Source: Frankiales bacterium (GTDB lineage Bacteria > Actinomycetota > Actinomycetes > Mycobacteriales > Jatrophihabitantaceae). Taken from it: a stretch of 41,354 bases of DNA. Each line of letters begins with the position of its first letter. The stretch's first letter is position 1. The stretch spans positions 1-41,354 of the forward strand of contig JAOPUZ010000045.1 in assembly GCA_025966315.1 (NCBI GenBank). The letters are read 5' to 3'. Made by a program: the position numbers and the translations under genes. Below, in pieces: positions 7,782 through 15,058 of the stretch. The notes beneath the pieces are model-generated. The model saw only the letters and a list, made by a program, of their open reading frames with translations, was not told the DNA's origin and did not search any database.

Positions 7782-7855
7782 CGAGCACGGATCGCTCACC
7801 TGCAGACGCCATGGATTAGGCGAAACCCCGCTAACGGAGGTTTCGTAAGTGCTCG
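7782..7855 (+). promoter_or_regulatory. Structured 5' leader of flgB that can sequester ribosome-binding site and start codon
   Basis: Two inverted repeats are visible. CGAGCAC (7782-7788) is perfectly complementary to GTGCTCG (7849-7855), which contains the flgB GTG start. Inside it, CGAAACC (7821-7827) pairs with GGTTTCG (7839-7845). The ribosome-binding GGAGG (7836-7840) sits in the loop and right arm of that hairpin. Folding would hide both initiation signals. No known riboswitch consensus was recognised, so regulation is inference. Confidence 0.4.
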
Positions 7856-8190
7856 ACGACCTCACCACCTCGACCATCGCGACGGCCCTGTCCGGCTTGG
7901 CCATGCGCCAACGCGTCAGCGCCAACAACATCGCCAATATCGAGACGCCGAACTTCCATGCCGGCCGCGTCGACTTCGAAACCAGCCTGCGCGACGCGGT
8001 GTCTTCGGGAGATCCCGCGGACAGCAACATCAGCCAGACGACGACGACCGACATGGCCAGTGCCAATGGCAACAACGTCAACCTCGACCAGGAAACGGTC
8101 ATCGATCAGCAGACCCTGATGCAGTACCAACTGCTCACCGGCGCGATCACCTCCAAATTCAGCCTTCTCGACACCGTGATCAAGGGCTGA
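7849..8190 (+). CDS. flgB: Flagellar basal-body proximal rod protein
   Basis: This 113-residue rod protein is exported by the flagellar type III system to build the proximal rod. It has the family pattern of an N-terminal helix followed by MRQRVSANNIANIETPNFHA (about residues 20-39) and ends with the helix QTLMQYQLLTGAITSKFSLL, which packs against the N-terminal one in the rod. The start is GTG 7849 with GGAGG and an 8-base spacer. It is the first gene of a long operon behind a sigma-28-type promoter and a structured leader. flgC follows after 5 bases. Confidence 0.95.
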   Translation: MLDDLTTSTIATALSGLAMRQRVSANNIANIETPNFHAGRVDFETSLRDAVSSGDPADSNISQTTTTDMASANGNNVNLDQETVIDQQTLMQYQLLTGAITSKFSLLDTVIKG

Positions 8191-8195
8191 CCGCG

Positions 8196-8609
8196 ATGTC
8201 TCTCTTCTCTGCGATCAACATTTCCGGCAGCGGCCTCACCTCGTCGCGGACCTGGATCGACGCGATCGCCAACAACATCGCGAACGTCAACACCGCCACC
8301 GCCACCTCCGGCAGCGCGTTCCAGGCGCAGTACGTGCGCCAGACGGAGATCGCCGGCGCCGCGGACGGCATCGGTGGTGGCACCGCAGCGACGGTCGTAC
8401 CGACCGGCGACACGGTCGGGCGGCTCACCTACCAGCCCGACAACCCCCTCGCCGACGACAAGGGTTACGTCCGTCTGCCCGACATCGACATGAGCGAGCA
8501 GATGGGCAACCTGATCATCGCCCAGCGCGCCTTTCAGGCCAACGCCTCCGTGATCGATCGGGCCAAGGACGTCTATCAGGCCGCCATCAACATCGGAAAG
8601 AGCAAATAA
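8196..8609 (+). CDS. flgC: Flagellar basal-body proximal rod protein
   Basis: The protein has 137 residues. The N-terminal rod motif (SGSGLTSSRTWIDAIANNIANVNT) and the C-terminal FlgC/E/G helix (DMSEQMGNLIIAQRAFQANA) are both present. A short loop links them, with the DNPLADDKGYVRLPDIDM block characteristic of FlgC. ATG 8196 is preferred over a longer upstream frame because that frame overlaps flgB and the family homology begins here. It is followed by fliE after 3 bases. It assembles next to FlgB in the rod. Confidence 0.95.
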   Translation: MSLFSAINISGSGLTSSRTWIDAIANNIANVNTATATSGSAFQAQYVRQTEIAGAADGIGGGTAATVVPTGDTVGRLTYQPDNPLADDKGYVRLPDIDMSEQMGNLIIAQRAFQANASVIDRAKDVYQAAINIGKSK

Positions 8610-8612
8610 GCC

Positions 8613-8927
8613 ATGACGATTCCTGCTATCGGCGCGATTTCCGCTGCGCTTCCGGTGCTGCCGACCTCAGCCACCACGAACGTCAACCCGACGCCGTCGG
8701 CCTCCGGCGATTCGTTTGCCGCGCAGCTGTCCAAGGGCCTCAACGCCGTCCAGGACGCGCAGAGCAAAGCCGACGGCCTTGCGGTGCAGGCCGCCACAGG
8801 TGACCTCACCGACGTCCACAACTACACGATCGCAGCTACCCAAGCATCGTTGTTGACCGAACTGGCGACCACGATCCGTACCAAGGGCGTAGACGCGTTC
8901 AACCAGATCATGGGAATGCAGGCCTGA
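8613..8927 (+). CDS. fliE: Flagellar hook-basal body complex protein, MS ring-rod junction
   Basis: This 104-residue FliE joins the FliF ring to the rod and is an early export substrate. The recognisable core is DSFAAQLSKGLNAVQDAQSKAD (about residues 33-54), followed by TGDLTDVHNYTIAATQASLL and the C-terminal KGVDAFNQIMGMQA, which matches the family ending. The N-terminus is short and Pro/Ser/Thr-rich. One base separates its stop from the fliF start. Confidence 0.95.
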   Translation: MTIPAIGAISAALPVLPTSATTNVNPTPSASGDSFAAQLSKGLNAVQDAQSKADGLAVQAATGDLTDVHNYTIAATQASLLTELATTIRTKGVDAFNQIMGMQA

Positions 8928-8928
8928 T

Positions 8929-10524
8929 ATGAAAGACCAGATCCTGGGAAAGGCGCAGCGTTTCTGGAAGGGCTTCCTCGCCTTCACACCCGGCCAGAAG
9001 GTCGTCACCGTGGCCGCGATCCTCGCCCTTGTCGTCGGCGGATACGTCTTCTCGACCTGGGCGTCAAAGCCCAGCTATGCGCCGCTGTTCACCAACCTCG
9101 CCCCGGCCGACGCCAGCGCCATCATCGACAAGCTGAACACCAGCAAGACGTCGTACGAGCTCGCGGCCAACGGCACCGAGATCCTGGTCCCGCAAAAGGA
9201 CGTGTACGCGCTCCGGTTGACCATGAGCGCGGCGAACCTGCCCGCGGCCGGCACCACCAACGGCTACAGCCTGCTCGACAAGGAGGGCATCACGACCTCT
9301 GAGTTCAAGCAGCACGTCGATTACCAGCGCGCCCTGGAAGGCGAGCTGTCCAAGACGATCAGCTCCATCAGTGGCGTCTCGAGTGCCCAGGTCCACCTGG
9401 CCATTCCGGAGCAGACCGTTTTCGACGACGGCACCCAGAAGCCCACCGCATCGGTATTGCTCGCTACCACCCCCGGCACCACGCTGTCCAGCGGCCAGGT
9501 GCAGTCGGTGGTGAACCTGGTCGCTTCGTCCGTCCCCGGTCTGACGTCGGACCAGGTGAGCGTCTCGGACTCGACCGGCAAGGTCCTCTCAGCGGCCGGC
9601 GATGCCGGTGGCACCTCGGCCGACACCGACGCCCAGACGGCGGCCACCGTGGCCTATGAGAAGCGGCTGTCCCAACAAGCCCAGGACATGCTCGACAAGG
9701 TCCTCGGGGTGGGCCACGCCGTCGTCACCGTGAACGCCGCACTCGACTTCAACAAGAGCAACTCGGTCATCACGAACTACTCCGCCGCAAGCGGTGTGCC
9801 GCCGCTGGCCATGGCCAGCACCGGTGAGAGCTACGGCAACGGAGCTACTGGCGCCGCCGGCGTCGTCGGGGCGAACACCAGCGCGCCGACGGCAAGTAGC
9901 AGCGGATCGGCCGCCAACAGCGCGTACAGCAAGGGGTCGTTGACCCAGAACAACGCGGTCAACTCCACGGTCGAGACCGTCACGAATGCACCCGGCAGCG
10001 TCACCGCCCTGAGTGTGTCCGTACTGCTGGACAAGACCTCGACCCCGATGACCACCGCCCAGGTCCAGAGCCTGGTCGGCACCGCGGTCGGCTTGAACAC
10101 CAAGCGCGGCGACACCCTGGCCGTCACCTCGGCACCATTCGACACCAGCGCGGCGAGTGCTGCGGCCAACGCCCTGGCCGCCCAGAACAAGGTCGAAGCC
10201 GCCGCAGCCAAGAGCAAGCAGATGATGTCGCTAGTCAAGACCGGCGGTGCGGTGCTCGGCGTGATCGCGCTGCTGGTGATCACCATGGTCGCCAGCAAGC
10301 GTCGCAAGAAGCCCGAAGAGCCCGATGATCTGGATGCCTTCCTGTCGGCGTTGAACGAGAACCCGAATGGCCTCCCGCCGGCACCGACCGAGATGGTCCC
10401 GCCGATCTCACGCGAGGACCAGCTGGCGGCCGGCCGGCAACGGCAACTAGCCGAAATGGCTGACAACGATCCGCAGGAAGTCGCACGGCTGCTGCGTACC
10501 TGGCTCAACGCGAAAGAGAGCTGA
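8929..10524 (+). CDS. fliF: Flagellar MS-ring protein
   Basis: This 531-residue membrane protein forms the MS ring that houses the export gate. The first membrane helix is at about residues 24-46 (VVTVAAILALVVGGYVFSTW), and the second is at about 434-456 (GAVLGVIALLVITMVASKRRK). Between them lie the ring-building modules, with the YALRLTMSAANLPAAGTTNGYSLLD-type segment in the first and SSAQVHLAIPEQTVF in the second. A Ser/Gly/Ala-rich stretch (about 295-340) precedes the second helix. The cytosolic tail ends EVARLLRTWLNAKES, the FliG-binding motif. Next is fliG after 5 bases. Confidence 0.96.
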   Translation: MKDQILGKAQRFWKGFLAFTPGQKVVTVAAILALVVGGYVFSTWASKPSYAPLFTNLAPADASAIIDKLNTSKTSYELAANGTEILVPQKDVYALRLTMSAANLPAAGTTNGYSLLDKEGITTSEFKQHVDYQRALEGELSKTISSISGVSSAQVHLAIPEQTVFDDGTQKPTASVLLATTPGTTLSSGQVQSVVNLVASSVPGLTSDQVSVSDSTGKVLSAAGDAGGTSADTDAQTAATVAYEKRLSQQAQDMLDKVLGVGHAVVTVNAALDFNKSNSVITNYSAASGVPPLAMASTGESYGNGATGAAGVVGANTSAPTASSSGSAANSAYSKGSLTQNNAVNSTVETVTNAPGSVTALSVSVLLDKTSTPMTTAQVQSLVGTAVGLNTKRGDTLAVTSAPFDTSAASAAANALAAQNKVEAAAAKSKQMMSLVKTGGAVLGVIALLVITMVASKRRKKPEEPDDLDAFLSALNENPNGLPPAPTEMVPPISREDQLAAGRQRQLAEMADNDPQEVARLLRTWLNAKES

Positions 10525-10529
10525 CGGTC

Positions 10530-11591
10530 ATGGAAGACACTCTCACCCAGACCAACCCGGCCGGCGCCGCGGTTTCTTCGGCCGAGCTGCTGCGCAGCAT
10601 GACCGGCCGGCGCAAAGCCGCCGTGCTGATCCTGCAGCTCGACCGGGCCGCGTGCTCGCGGGTGCTGTCGCAGATGCGGGAGTCCGAACTGGAGGAGTTG
10701 ACCTCGGAGATCGCCCGGATGGGCGAGATCACGCCGACCATGGCCGATGCCGTGCTGCGCGAGTTCGGCATGATGAACAACGGCGTGGCCGGGGTGCACG
10801 GCGGCCTGGAACAAAGCCGCGAAATGCTCGTGGGTGCGCTCGGCGAATCACGCGCTGAAGAGATCATGGGACGGTTGTCCACCAGCATCTTCGACGTCCC
10901 CTTCAAGTTCTTGCAGAACGCCGACGCCCGCCAGCTGCTCAGCTTCGTCGGCGACGAGCACCCACAGACGATTGCCCTGGTACTGGCGCACATTCCAGCC
11001 CCGTTGGCGTCCAAGGTCCTCGCCGGCCTGGACTCCAACCTGCAATCCGACGTCGCCCACCGCATCGCCATGATGGATCGCACCTCCCCCGAGGTCATCC
11101 GTCAGGTCGAATCGATCCTGGAGCGCCGCATGTCCAACGTGCTGGTGCCCGCCGAACTGTCCGTGGTCGGCGGCGTCCAACCGTTGGTCGAAATCATCAA
11201 CCGCGCTGACCGGGGCACCGAAAAGCTGATCCTGGAAGGCCTCGAGCAGCGCAACAAGGAACTGGCCGACGAGGTCCGCAGCCGGATGTTCGTGTTCGAG
11301 GACCTGGTAAATCTGGACGACCGCGCGGTTCAGCTGGTGCTGCGCCAGGTGGAGGTCGCCAACCTGGCCATTGCGCTCAAGGGCGTCACCGATCAGGTGC
11401 GCGAGAAGATCATGAAGAACATGTCCGAGCGCGCGGCCGAATCACTGGCCGAAGAGATCGAGTTGCTCGGCCCGGTGCGTGTCAACACCGTCGAGGAGGC
11501 CCAGACCGAGGTTGTCCGGGTCATCCGCACGCTGGAAGAGGAAGGCCAGATCGTGGTCAGCCGTGGCGCGGAGGATGAGTTCGTTGCCTGA
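10530..11591 (+). CDS. fliG: Flagellar motor switch protein, torque-generating rotor subunit
   Basis: This 353-residue FliG links the MS ring to the C-ring and contacts MotA. The N-terminal domain begins GRRKAAVLILQLDRA (27-41). The middle domain carries the EHPQTIA signature (143-149). The C-terminal domain has DDRAVQLVLRQVEVANLAIALKG followed by the charged torque helix (SERAAESLAEEIELLGPVRV). These are the full set of FliG domains. The fliH start overlaps its last 17 bases, so translation is coupled. Confidence 0.96.
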   Translation: MEDTLTQTNPAGAAVSSAELLRSMTGRRKAAVLILQLDRAACSRVLSQMRESELEELTSEIARMGEITPTMADAVLREFGMMNNGVAGVHGGLEQSREMLVGALGESRAEEIMGRLSTSIFDVPFKFLQNADARQLLSFVGDEHPQTIALVLAHIPAPLASKVLAGLDSNLQSDVAHRIAMMDRTSPEVIRQVESILERRMSNVLVPAELSVVGGVQPLVEIINRADRGTEKLILEGLEQRNKELADEVRSRMFVFEDLVNLDDRAVQLVLRQVEVANLAIALKGVTDQVREKIMKNMSERAAESLAEEIELLGPVRVNTVEEAQTEVVRVIRTLEEEGQIVVSRGAEDEFVA

Positions 11592-12213
11592 GATGCTGAC
11601 CTTCGAGGTCGCCGGCAACGCCGCGATCCCCGAACGACTGCTGGCCACGTCACGTTCCGAAGCGGCCGCCGTGGGGTACGCGCACGGCTGGTCCCAGGGC
11701 CTGCGCGAAGCACGCGAATCACTGCTCGCCGAGCAGGTCGCGGCCGCAACCGAGCACCGCGAATTCATCGACGCCCGCGACTTCAACTTTCGCGCCGCCC
11801 TCGGCTCACTGGTCAAGGCCGCCGACCAGCTCGAGCAGGCCGCCGTGCCGACCATCGAACAGAACGAGAACGCCATCATCGCCGCGGCCGTCGAGATCGC
11901 CGAAGCCCTACTCGGCCTGCAATTGCAGGACCGCGGAGTCGCCGGACGGGCCGCCATCGCTCGTTCACTGCGCCTGACTCCGAGTGGCGAGAAGGTCGTC
12001 GTCCGGCTCAACCCGCTCGTGCTGGCCGCAATCATGGACGAGGGGCTGCAGACCGTCCTGGCCTCGGTCTCCGAAGCCGCCGGCCACGAGGTCGTACTGG
12101 AAGCCGACGCCACGCTTGCTCCCGGCGACGCCATGGCGCGCTGCGGCGCGACCACCATCGACGCCCGGCTCAGCGCCGGCGTGCAGCGTGTCAAGCAGCA
12201 CGTGGCCGGCTGA
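11575..12213 (+). CDS. fliH: Flagellar export ATPase regulator / assembly protein FliH
   Basis: This protein of about 212 residues resembles FliH, which holds the FliI ATPase at the export gate. The middle has an alpha-helical Gln/Glu/Ala-rich part (AAATEHREFIDARDFNFRAA), and the C-terminal globular part (IAAAVEIAEALLGLQLQDRG, then VVVRLNPLVLAAIMDEGLQ) resembles the FliH/V-ATPase subunit E C-domain. Sequence conservation in this family is low, so position between fliG and fliI supports the call. The start is either ATG 11575, overlapping fliG, or ATG 11593. GAGG at 11571-11574 is too close to the first start and fits the second better. Confidence 0.85.
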   Translation: MSSLPEMLTFEVAGNAAIPERLLATSRSEAAAVGYAHGWSQGLREARESLLAEQVAAATEHREFIDARDFNFRAALGSLVKAADQLEQAAVPTIEQNENAIIAAAVEIAEALLGLQLQDRGVAGRAAIARSLRLTPSGEKVVVRLNPLVLAAIMDEGLQTVLASVSEAAGHEVVLEADATLAPGDAMARCGATTIDARLSAGVQRVKQHVAG

Positions 12214-12223
12214 GGATCACCAG

Positions 12224-13561
12224 ATGAGCATCCTGTCCGCGATCTCCGGTGAGCTGGCGGCGGTGACCCGATTAGCCGCCCCCCGCACGTACGGCGAAGT
12301 CGCCAAGGTCGTCGGCCTGTCGATCACCGTGGCCGGACTGTCCGCGCGAATCGGCGACCTGATCGCTCTCGGCGAGGACGACGACATCACGCTGGCCGAG
12401 GTGGTTGCCATCGCCGACGGCGCCTGCACCTGCTTGCCGCTCGGACCGATGATCGGTATCGGTAGCGGCATGCGCGCGACCAACACCGGCTCGCCGCTGC
12501 AGATCATGGTCGGTGACGGGCTGCGCGGCCGGGTCCTGGACGGTCTCGGTCAGCCCCTTGACGGGCGCCCGCTGCCCGCCGGCCTGGCCCAGGTCACCGT
12601 CGAACAAGCGCCACCACCGGCACTGCTACGTCAGCGCGTGGATCGCCCGATGCCGTTGGGCGTGCGGGCCATCGACACGCTGATGACCGTCGGCCGCGGC
12701 CAGCGGCTGGGCATCTTCGCCGGTTCCGGTGTCGGCAAGTCCAGCCTGATGTCGATGATCACGCGCGGCACCGATGCCGAGATCACGGTGGTCGCGCTGA
12801 TCGGTGAACGTGGTCGCGAGGTTCGGGAATTCCTGGAGAACGACCTGGGCCCGGAAGGCCTGGCCAACGCCGTCGTCATCATCGCCACCTCGGACGAACC
12901 ACCGATGGTCCGGCTGCGGGCTGCTTTCGTCGCCACCCGGATCGCCGAATGGTTCCGTGACTGCGGCCGCGACGTCCTGCTGTTGATGGACTCGGTCACT
13001 CGACTGGCCACCGCACAACGGGAAATCGGCTTGTCCGCGGGCGAACCGCCGGCCTCGCGGGGCTTCCCACCATCCGTGTTCGCCATGATGCCGCGGCTGC
13101 TCGAACGCGCCGGCGGCGGCGAGACCGGCTCGATCACCGGTCTGTACACCGTGCTGGTGGAGGGCGAGGATCACAACGAACCGATCGCCGACACCGCCCG
13201 CTCGATCCTGGACGGCCACATCGTGCTCGACCGGCGGCTGGCCACCGCGGGACACTTCCCGAGCATCGACGTGCTCGAATCGATCTCGCGGGTGGCCTCA
13301 GCGGTGACCAGCCCCGAGCAGCGGGCCGTGGCCAAGCAGGCTCGCCAGCTGATGGCCGCCCGACGTGACGTCAAGGAACTGGTCGAGATCGGCGCGTACG
13401 TCTCGGGTACGAACCCGCGAGCCGATCAGGCGCTGGCCCTCTGGCCGGCCATCGAGGACTTTCTGCAGCAGGAGATGGACGAAACGTCCACCTTCGACCA
13501 GGCCTGGCATCAGCTGGCCGCCGTGCTCGCCGGGGTTCCGGAGGGGTTGGTGACCCGATGA
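12224..13561 (+). CDS. fliI: Flagellum-specific type III export ATPase
   Basis: This 445-residue ATPase of the F1-beta type powers unfolding and export of flagellar substrates. The Walker A motif GSGVGKS is at 167-173. It is followed by the GERGREVREF block and the Walker B region (CGRDVLLLMDSVTRLATAQREIG), with EPPASRGFPPSVFAMMPRLLERAG typical of FliI and its relatives. ATG 12224 is preferred, because the longer open frame extends back through fliH. The last codon overlaps an ATG of a tiny frame (13558-13644) that separates it from fliJ. Confidence 0.96.
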   Translation: MSILSAISGELAAVTRLAAPRTYGEVAKVVGLSITVAGLSARIGDLIALGEDDDITLAEVVAIADGACTCLPLGPMIGIGSGMRATNTGSPLQIMVGDGLRGRVLDGLGQPLDGRPLPAGLAQVTVEQAPPPALLRQRVDRPMPLGVRAIDTLMTVGRGQRLGIFAGSGVGKSSLMSMITRGTDAEITVVALIGERGREVREFLENDLGPEGLANAVVIIATSDEPPMVRLRAAFVATRIAEWFRDCGRDVLLLMDSVTRLATAQREIGLSAGEPPASRGFPPSVFAMMPRLLERAGGGETGSITGLYTVLVEGEDHNEPIADTARSILDGHIVLDRRLATAGHFPSIDVLESISRVASAVTSPEQRAVAKQARQLMAARRDVKELVEIGAYVSGTNPRADQALALWPAIEDFLQQEMDETSTFDQAWHQLAAVLAGVPEGLVTR

Positions 13562-13644
13562 GTGAGCATCGCAGCGAGGTACGAGCGAGGAGCGGAGCGA
13601 ATGCCAGCGATGAGCGCTCGCGCGAAGAGCCGGTGAATGCATGA
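13558..13644 (+). other. Inserted low-complexity segment encoding a coupled 28-residue mini-ORF between fliI and fliJ
   Basis: An ATG overlapping the fliI stop (ATGA) opens a 28-codon frame reading MSEHRSEVRARSGANAS and on to EEPVNA. It ends in another ATGA overlap with the fliJ start. The first 15 bases (13558-13572) match the first 15 bases of fliJ (13641-13655) at 13 positions. The inside is the GAGCGAGGAGCGGAGCG type of sequence often seen between actinobacterial genes. I read it as an insertion into the original fliI/fliJ overlap that duplicated the fliJ start; whether the peptide is made is unknown. Confidence 0.5.
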
Positions 13645-14069
13645 GTCAGCACCGCTGGGTGGCCACCTTGCTGCGCGCTCGGCAAGCTCGTGAGGACGCT
13701 GCCGCGCAACAGCTGGCCGTGGCGCACCGCGACTTGGCCATTGCCCAGCAGTCACTGCGCCACGAGGACGAGCGCGTCGGGGCGATGAGCACCCCGCGAT
13801 CCCTTACCGTGGCGAGCTTCCTGGCCTCGATGGCGAGTCAGAGTGCCGCCGGTGCCACGCACGCCGCCGCCGGTTCCCGGGTCGGGTTCGCGTACCAGCA
13901 GGTGGAGCTCGACGCCGAACAGCTGACCGTGACGGCACGCGCCCGACGGACGGTGGAGAAGCTGTCCGAACGCCAGCAGGCCGAAGCGCGGGCCGCCGAA
14001 CTGAGCCTGGAACAACGCCAGCTCGATGAGATCGCGATCAGCCGCTTCAACTGGACGGAGGCACGATGA
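13641..14069 (+). CDS. fliJ: FliJ-like coiled-coil flagellar export protein
   Basis: This 142-residue protein is almost wholly helical, with long Gln/Glu/Arg/Ala heptad-like stretches (LLRARQAREDAAAQQLAVAH; KLSERQQAEARAAELSLEQR). It begins MSQHRWVATLLRARQ and ends IAISRFNWTEAR. FliJ is the central stalk of the FliI ring and is poorly conserved in sequence. The assignment rests on size, coiled-coil character and position directly after fliI. The start overlaps a mini-ORF stop (ATGA), and the end overlaps the next gene start (ATGA). Confidence 0.8.
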   Translation: MSQHRWVATLLRARQAREDAAAQQLAVAHRDLAIAQQSLRHEDERVGAMSTPRSLTVASFLASMASQSAAGATHAAAGSRVGFAYQQVELDAEQLTVTARARRTVEKLSERQQAEARAAELSLEQRQLDEIAISRFNWTEAR

Positions 14070-15058
14070 GCGTAGGAATCGACAGCATTGACGCCGTCCT
14101 GGCTCGGATTGCCCAGATCCAGCAGCAGTTTCCGAAGCTGGCGGGCGCGACGTCGAGCAGCACGTCCGCGGGCACCTCGAGCGTCAACAGCGCCACCGGC
14201 ACCGACTTTGCCGCTGCGCTGTCCGACGCGGACAGCACCACCGGTGCGACCGGATCGCTGACCGGCGCGGACATCGTCGCCTCGGCGAAGAAGTATCTCG
14301 GAGTGCCGTACGTGTTCGGCGGAACCACGTCCTCTGGCATCGACTGCTCCGGGCTAGTACAGCGTGCCTACGGTGACCTCGGCGTCACCGTGCCACGCCT
14401 GAGCTACGACCAGGCCAAGATCGGCACGGCCGTACCGGACCTCGCCCATGCCCAACCCGGTGACATCCTCGGATTCGGTACACCGGCCGAGCACGTGGCG
14501 ATTTACCTCGGCAACAACATGATGATCGCGGCGCCACAGCCGGGCGAGAACGTCAAGATCCAGAGCGTGTACGAGACGCCGGCCAGCATCCGGCGGGTGG
14601 TCGGCGACGCCGGCTCCAGCACGACCGGTGCGGTGGCGGGGTTCGCCAGCTCGGCCACGGCCACGCAGTCGAGCGGGTTGAGCCAATACGCCAGCCTCTT
14701 CCAGACCAACGAGGCGCAATACCAGCTGCCGGCCGGCCTGCTCGCCGCGGTTGCCCAGACCGAATCCGGCGGCAACGCCTCGGCGGTCAGCCCCGCCGGC
14801 GCGCAGGGTTTGATGCAGCTGATGCCGACCACGGCGGCCGGCCTGGGTGTGAACCCGTGGGATCCCGCGCAGGCAGTCCAGGGAGCGGCAAAGATGTTCA
14901 GCGGTTACCTCAAGCAGTACCAGAACTCCGTTCCGTTGGCGCTGGCCGCGTACAACGCCGGACCAGGCGCGGTCGCTCAGTACGGTGACGTTCCGCCTTA
15001 TGCCGAAACCCAGAACTACGTCTCCAAGATCACCGGACTAATGGCAGGTACCGCGTGA
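14066..15058 (+). CDS. Bifunctional peptidoglycan hydrolase: NlpC/P60 endopeptidase plus SLT lytic transglycosylase
   Basis: The protein has 330 residues and two catalytic domains. Residues about 68-180 are NlpC/P60: GIDCSGLVQRAYGDLG with Cys94, RLSYDQA, then QPGDILGF and EHVAIYL with His143. Residues about 205-325 are a Slt-type transglycosylase: LLAAVAQTESGGNASAVSPA with the catalytic Glu233 in TESG, GAQGLMQLMPTTA and ALAAYNAGPGAV. A Ser/Thr/Gly-rich linker joins them. There is no classical signal peptide; the N-terminus is amphipathic (GIDSIDAVLARIAQIQQQF), which would fit export through the flagellar rod pathway. It occupies the place of FlgJ and probably opens the wall for rod growth by cutting both glycan and peptide. 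Both neighbours overlap it. Confidence 0.9.
   Translation: MSVGIDSIDAVLARIAQIQQQFPKLAGATSSSTSAGTSSVNSATGTDFAAALSDADSTTGATGSLTGADIVASAKKYLGVPYVFGGTTSSGIDCSGLVQRAYGDLGVTVPRLSYDQAKIGTAVPDLAHAQPGDILGFGTPAEHVAIYLGNNMMIAAPQPGENVKIQSVYETPASIRRVVGDAGSSTTGAVAGFASSATATQSSGLSQYASLFQTNEAQYQLPAGLLAAVAQTESGGNASAVSPAGAQGLMQLMPTTAAGLGVNPWDPAQAVQGAAKMFSGYLKQYQNSVPLALAAYNAGPGAVAQYGDVPPYAETQNYVSKITGLMAGTA

Noticed and set aside
7774-7848. c-di-GMP (GEMM) riboswitch before flgB
   Set aside because: The conserved CACGCACAGGGCAAACC-type core and tetraloop receptor are not present; only generic inverted repeats are seen.
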